From Funneliformis mosseae (Eukaryota; Glomeromycota; Glomeromycetes; Glomerales; Glomeraceae), in assembly GCA_910592005.1 (NCBI GenBank), contig CAJVPP010001560.1, positions 1 to 19,202 on the forward strand: DNA of 19,202 nucleotides, read 5' to 3'. The first letter of the stretch is position 1, and every line of letters starts with the position of its first letter. The notes under the pieces were generated by a model that saw only the letters and a list, made by a program, of their open reading frames with translations, was not told the DNA's origin and ran no database searches. The translations under genes were made by a program, and so were the position numbers. Below are positions 17,563 through 19,202 of the stretch, piece by piece.

Positions 17563-19202
17563 TGGAAGAAGAGAAAAATCGTCAAAAGATGAGTTTTGTT
17601 ATCTCTTAGGCTGTTCTCGAGTAGTAGGATGTATAAATCGTTTATGATTTGCTAAAAATATAAGAATGAGAAAATACTTTTAACAAATAGAACAGCAAAG
17701 TCATAGGTATATATTCTTTTCAATAGATGCACAATAAGCATCATAACCTGGTATTTTCAAGAGATCTCCATACTTAAGAAAATGAATCAGGTTTGTAAGT
17801 CAGCCATCTTTGACTTTAGTAATTAGTGATAAGAAACTATTATACAAATGAAGAAAGTTCATGGCTTCTTTAGCTCTAGGTGGTCTACAGCAACTGGTAT
17901 TTGTGTATCATTTGATATTAAGAGAATAGATGCACAAATTACAGTGGATTTTGATCTAAAACCATGGTACAAAACATTCAGAATGAGTATATATTTCTTC
18001 TTTATTTATATTATTTGATTTTTTTGTTCTTCCTTTTTTCTTTTTTTTTAATTCTTCATCCTTTCTTCTTTTGTTCCCTTAAAATCTATGTGCTCAAATA
18101 GATTTATGAGTATATTAATATAATAAATATTAACCTTCTTTCCAAAGATCAAATCATGATGCCAAATTTTATAGAGGACTTCTCCAAAATAATGAAAATT
18201 CTGAGTGGCTAAGTTCAGATCTATAACTTTGCCTTATGTATTAAATGTACACCAAAATAATCAATTGGCAAAGTAATACCAATAAGTTTACCATATAATA
18301 TTACCATGTTTCTTTCAACTGGATTATACTTTGACTGACCTGAGGTATATGTTCATATACTTAAAAAATCTAAATCAAACTTCTTAAAAAGCTGATAATA
18401 GGCTTTGATATTTTTTAAATGTCTAGGATTCTTATCTGGCCCTCCGTTTACTAATAAAATTCAAATTGGTCGAACTGTTCTATTTATTTTCAGCACATTA
18501 TCATATTGAAAATTTGAAGTAAGAGTTTCCAGATCTTGCATATGTATAAGTGAAGATATGTCAAGAGACAATTGGGAATGTATAAAAATTGCTAACTTTT
18601 TTGTTCGCAATCTATTATTAGATTCATTTGGATTTATCATCAAATATACTGACGGGATTAATTTTTGTCCAAATCTAATAGGAAAATCATGGTCTACTAC
18701 GATCATAAGTTCATTAATAAATTGTAATATGCGGAATGTATGACTTACCGCAGGTATCCTAAATCTGATTTTTGCTTTATCATCTTAAGAGATGATGACT
18801 GATATATCAGCAAAAGTGCTAGCAAATTGCTTTGTATATTTTACTGATGCGAGGCAATAATAGCTATCAGGATATTCATGCATCTCAGTATATGAAATTC
18901 TAGAGACTGCAACCTATGCCAAGTGGTGATGCACTTTTGCAATGATTAAGTTTGATTGGTAAGGTAAAAGGTAATTATTTAATGTAATCCTCGTCATGTA
19001 AACTTCATATCTTTTCTCAAGATTTTTACGCAGATTTTCTACTATCTGAACTTTGACAGCCTCTTTCCATAATTTTACATCAAGCTGATCCAAATTCTAC
19101 ACAATTGTATATATATTCATGTAGATCTGAATGTTTGAAGAGAAATGGTAGCTTTTCAGGTTTATTGTAGCGGATTTCCTTATGATTTTTGATAAGTTGT
19201 CT
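17563..19202 (-). pseudogene. DDE-transposase-like family with Cys/His C-terminus
   Basis: A long minus-strand coding relic enters from beyond the right edge and is interrupted mainly by single stops plus one frameshift near 18235. Reading order: LWKEAVKVQIVENLRKNLEK, YMTRITLNNYLLPYQSN (HTH-like), TEMHEYPDSYYCLASVKYTK, IPAVSHTFRILQF, IVVDHDFPIRFGQKLIPSVY, VNGGPDKNPRHLKNI, SGQSKYNPVERNMVILYGKL, GITLPIDYFG, LATQNFHYFGEVLYKIWHHD, HCNLCIYSLNIK, SCC, KIPGYDAYCASIEKN. It ends with a finger-like LCCSICLKYF...NHKRFIHP (C-x2-C, x12, H-x4-H). The Asp of VVDHDF (about 18692), the Asp/Asn of VNGG (18446-18448) and the Glu of NPVE (18314-18316) are spaced like a DDE RNase H-fold triad. NPVE resembles the NPIE of Tc1 enzymes. 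I recall similar repeated proteins in Rhizophagus without assigned function. The transposase role is inferred. Confidence 0.65.

Noticed and set aside
18558..18743. 61-aa plus-strand open frame
   Set aside because: Antisense to the DDE-like relic (VVDHDFPIRFGQKLIPS).
1..19202. tRNA or rRNA genes
   Set aside because: Scanned by eye for T-loop (ggttcgaatcc-like) signals and rRNA cores; matches such as ttcgaatgg fall inside the Sel1 coding repeats. No RNA gene supported; a covariance-model search would be decisive.

Overview
The window looks like nuclear DNA from an arbuscular mycorrhizal fungus (Glomeromycotina, Rhizophagus-like). The base composition is very AT-rich. There is one long intronless Sel1-like repeat gene, of the kind greatly expanded in these fungi. 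Around it are many decayed transposable elements and GT-AG introns of about 70 nt. No bacterial features (operons, Shine-Dalgarno sites, CRISPR arrays) are present. The assignment is inference from composition and family content; no database was searched.

Layout. 89-1274: a decayed five-exon gene of unknown function, + strand. 1287-2690: a ~53-bp minisatellite split by an internally deleted Tc1/mariner element (2016-2612) with clear terminal inverted repeats and TA duplication. 2830-3225: a second tandem repeat with a ~100-bp unit. 3570-4115: a decayed, probably coiled-coil-rich coding stretch, - strand. 4116-8857: AT-rich spacer holding a short-motif repeat cluster at 6698-6871. 8858-11164: the only intact gene, a 768-aa Sel1-repeat protein, + strand. 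11889-14490: three broken sequences in a row on the - strand. These are the RuvC/zinc-ribbon half of a Fanzor (eukaryotic TnpB/OrfB) nuclease, a Ty3/Gypsy gag fragment, and an assimilatory nitrite reductase (NirB-like) pseudogene. 14798-15022: a 110-bp tandem duplication. 15668-17274: a Ty3/Gypsy pol relic (reverse transcriptase, RNase H), - strand. 17275-17562: a possible solo LTR. 17563-19202: a decayed member of a DDE-transposase-like family with C-terminal Cys/His motifs, - strand, running off the window end.

Functionally the window is one probable scaffold protein gene in a graveyard of mobile DNA. The relics share a mode of death: catalytic acidic residues and Trp, Arg or Gln codons altered in ways that fit C-to-T or G-to-A transitions. 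The most notable items are the Fanzor relic, the DDE-like family with zinc-binding tail, the nitrite reductase pseudogene hit by a retroelement, and the two- and four-repeat superstructure of the Sel1 protein.
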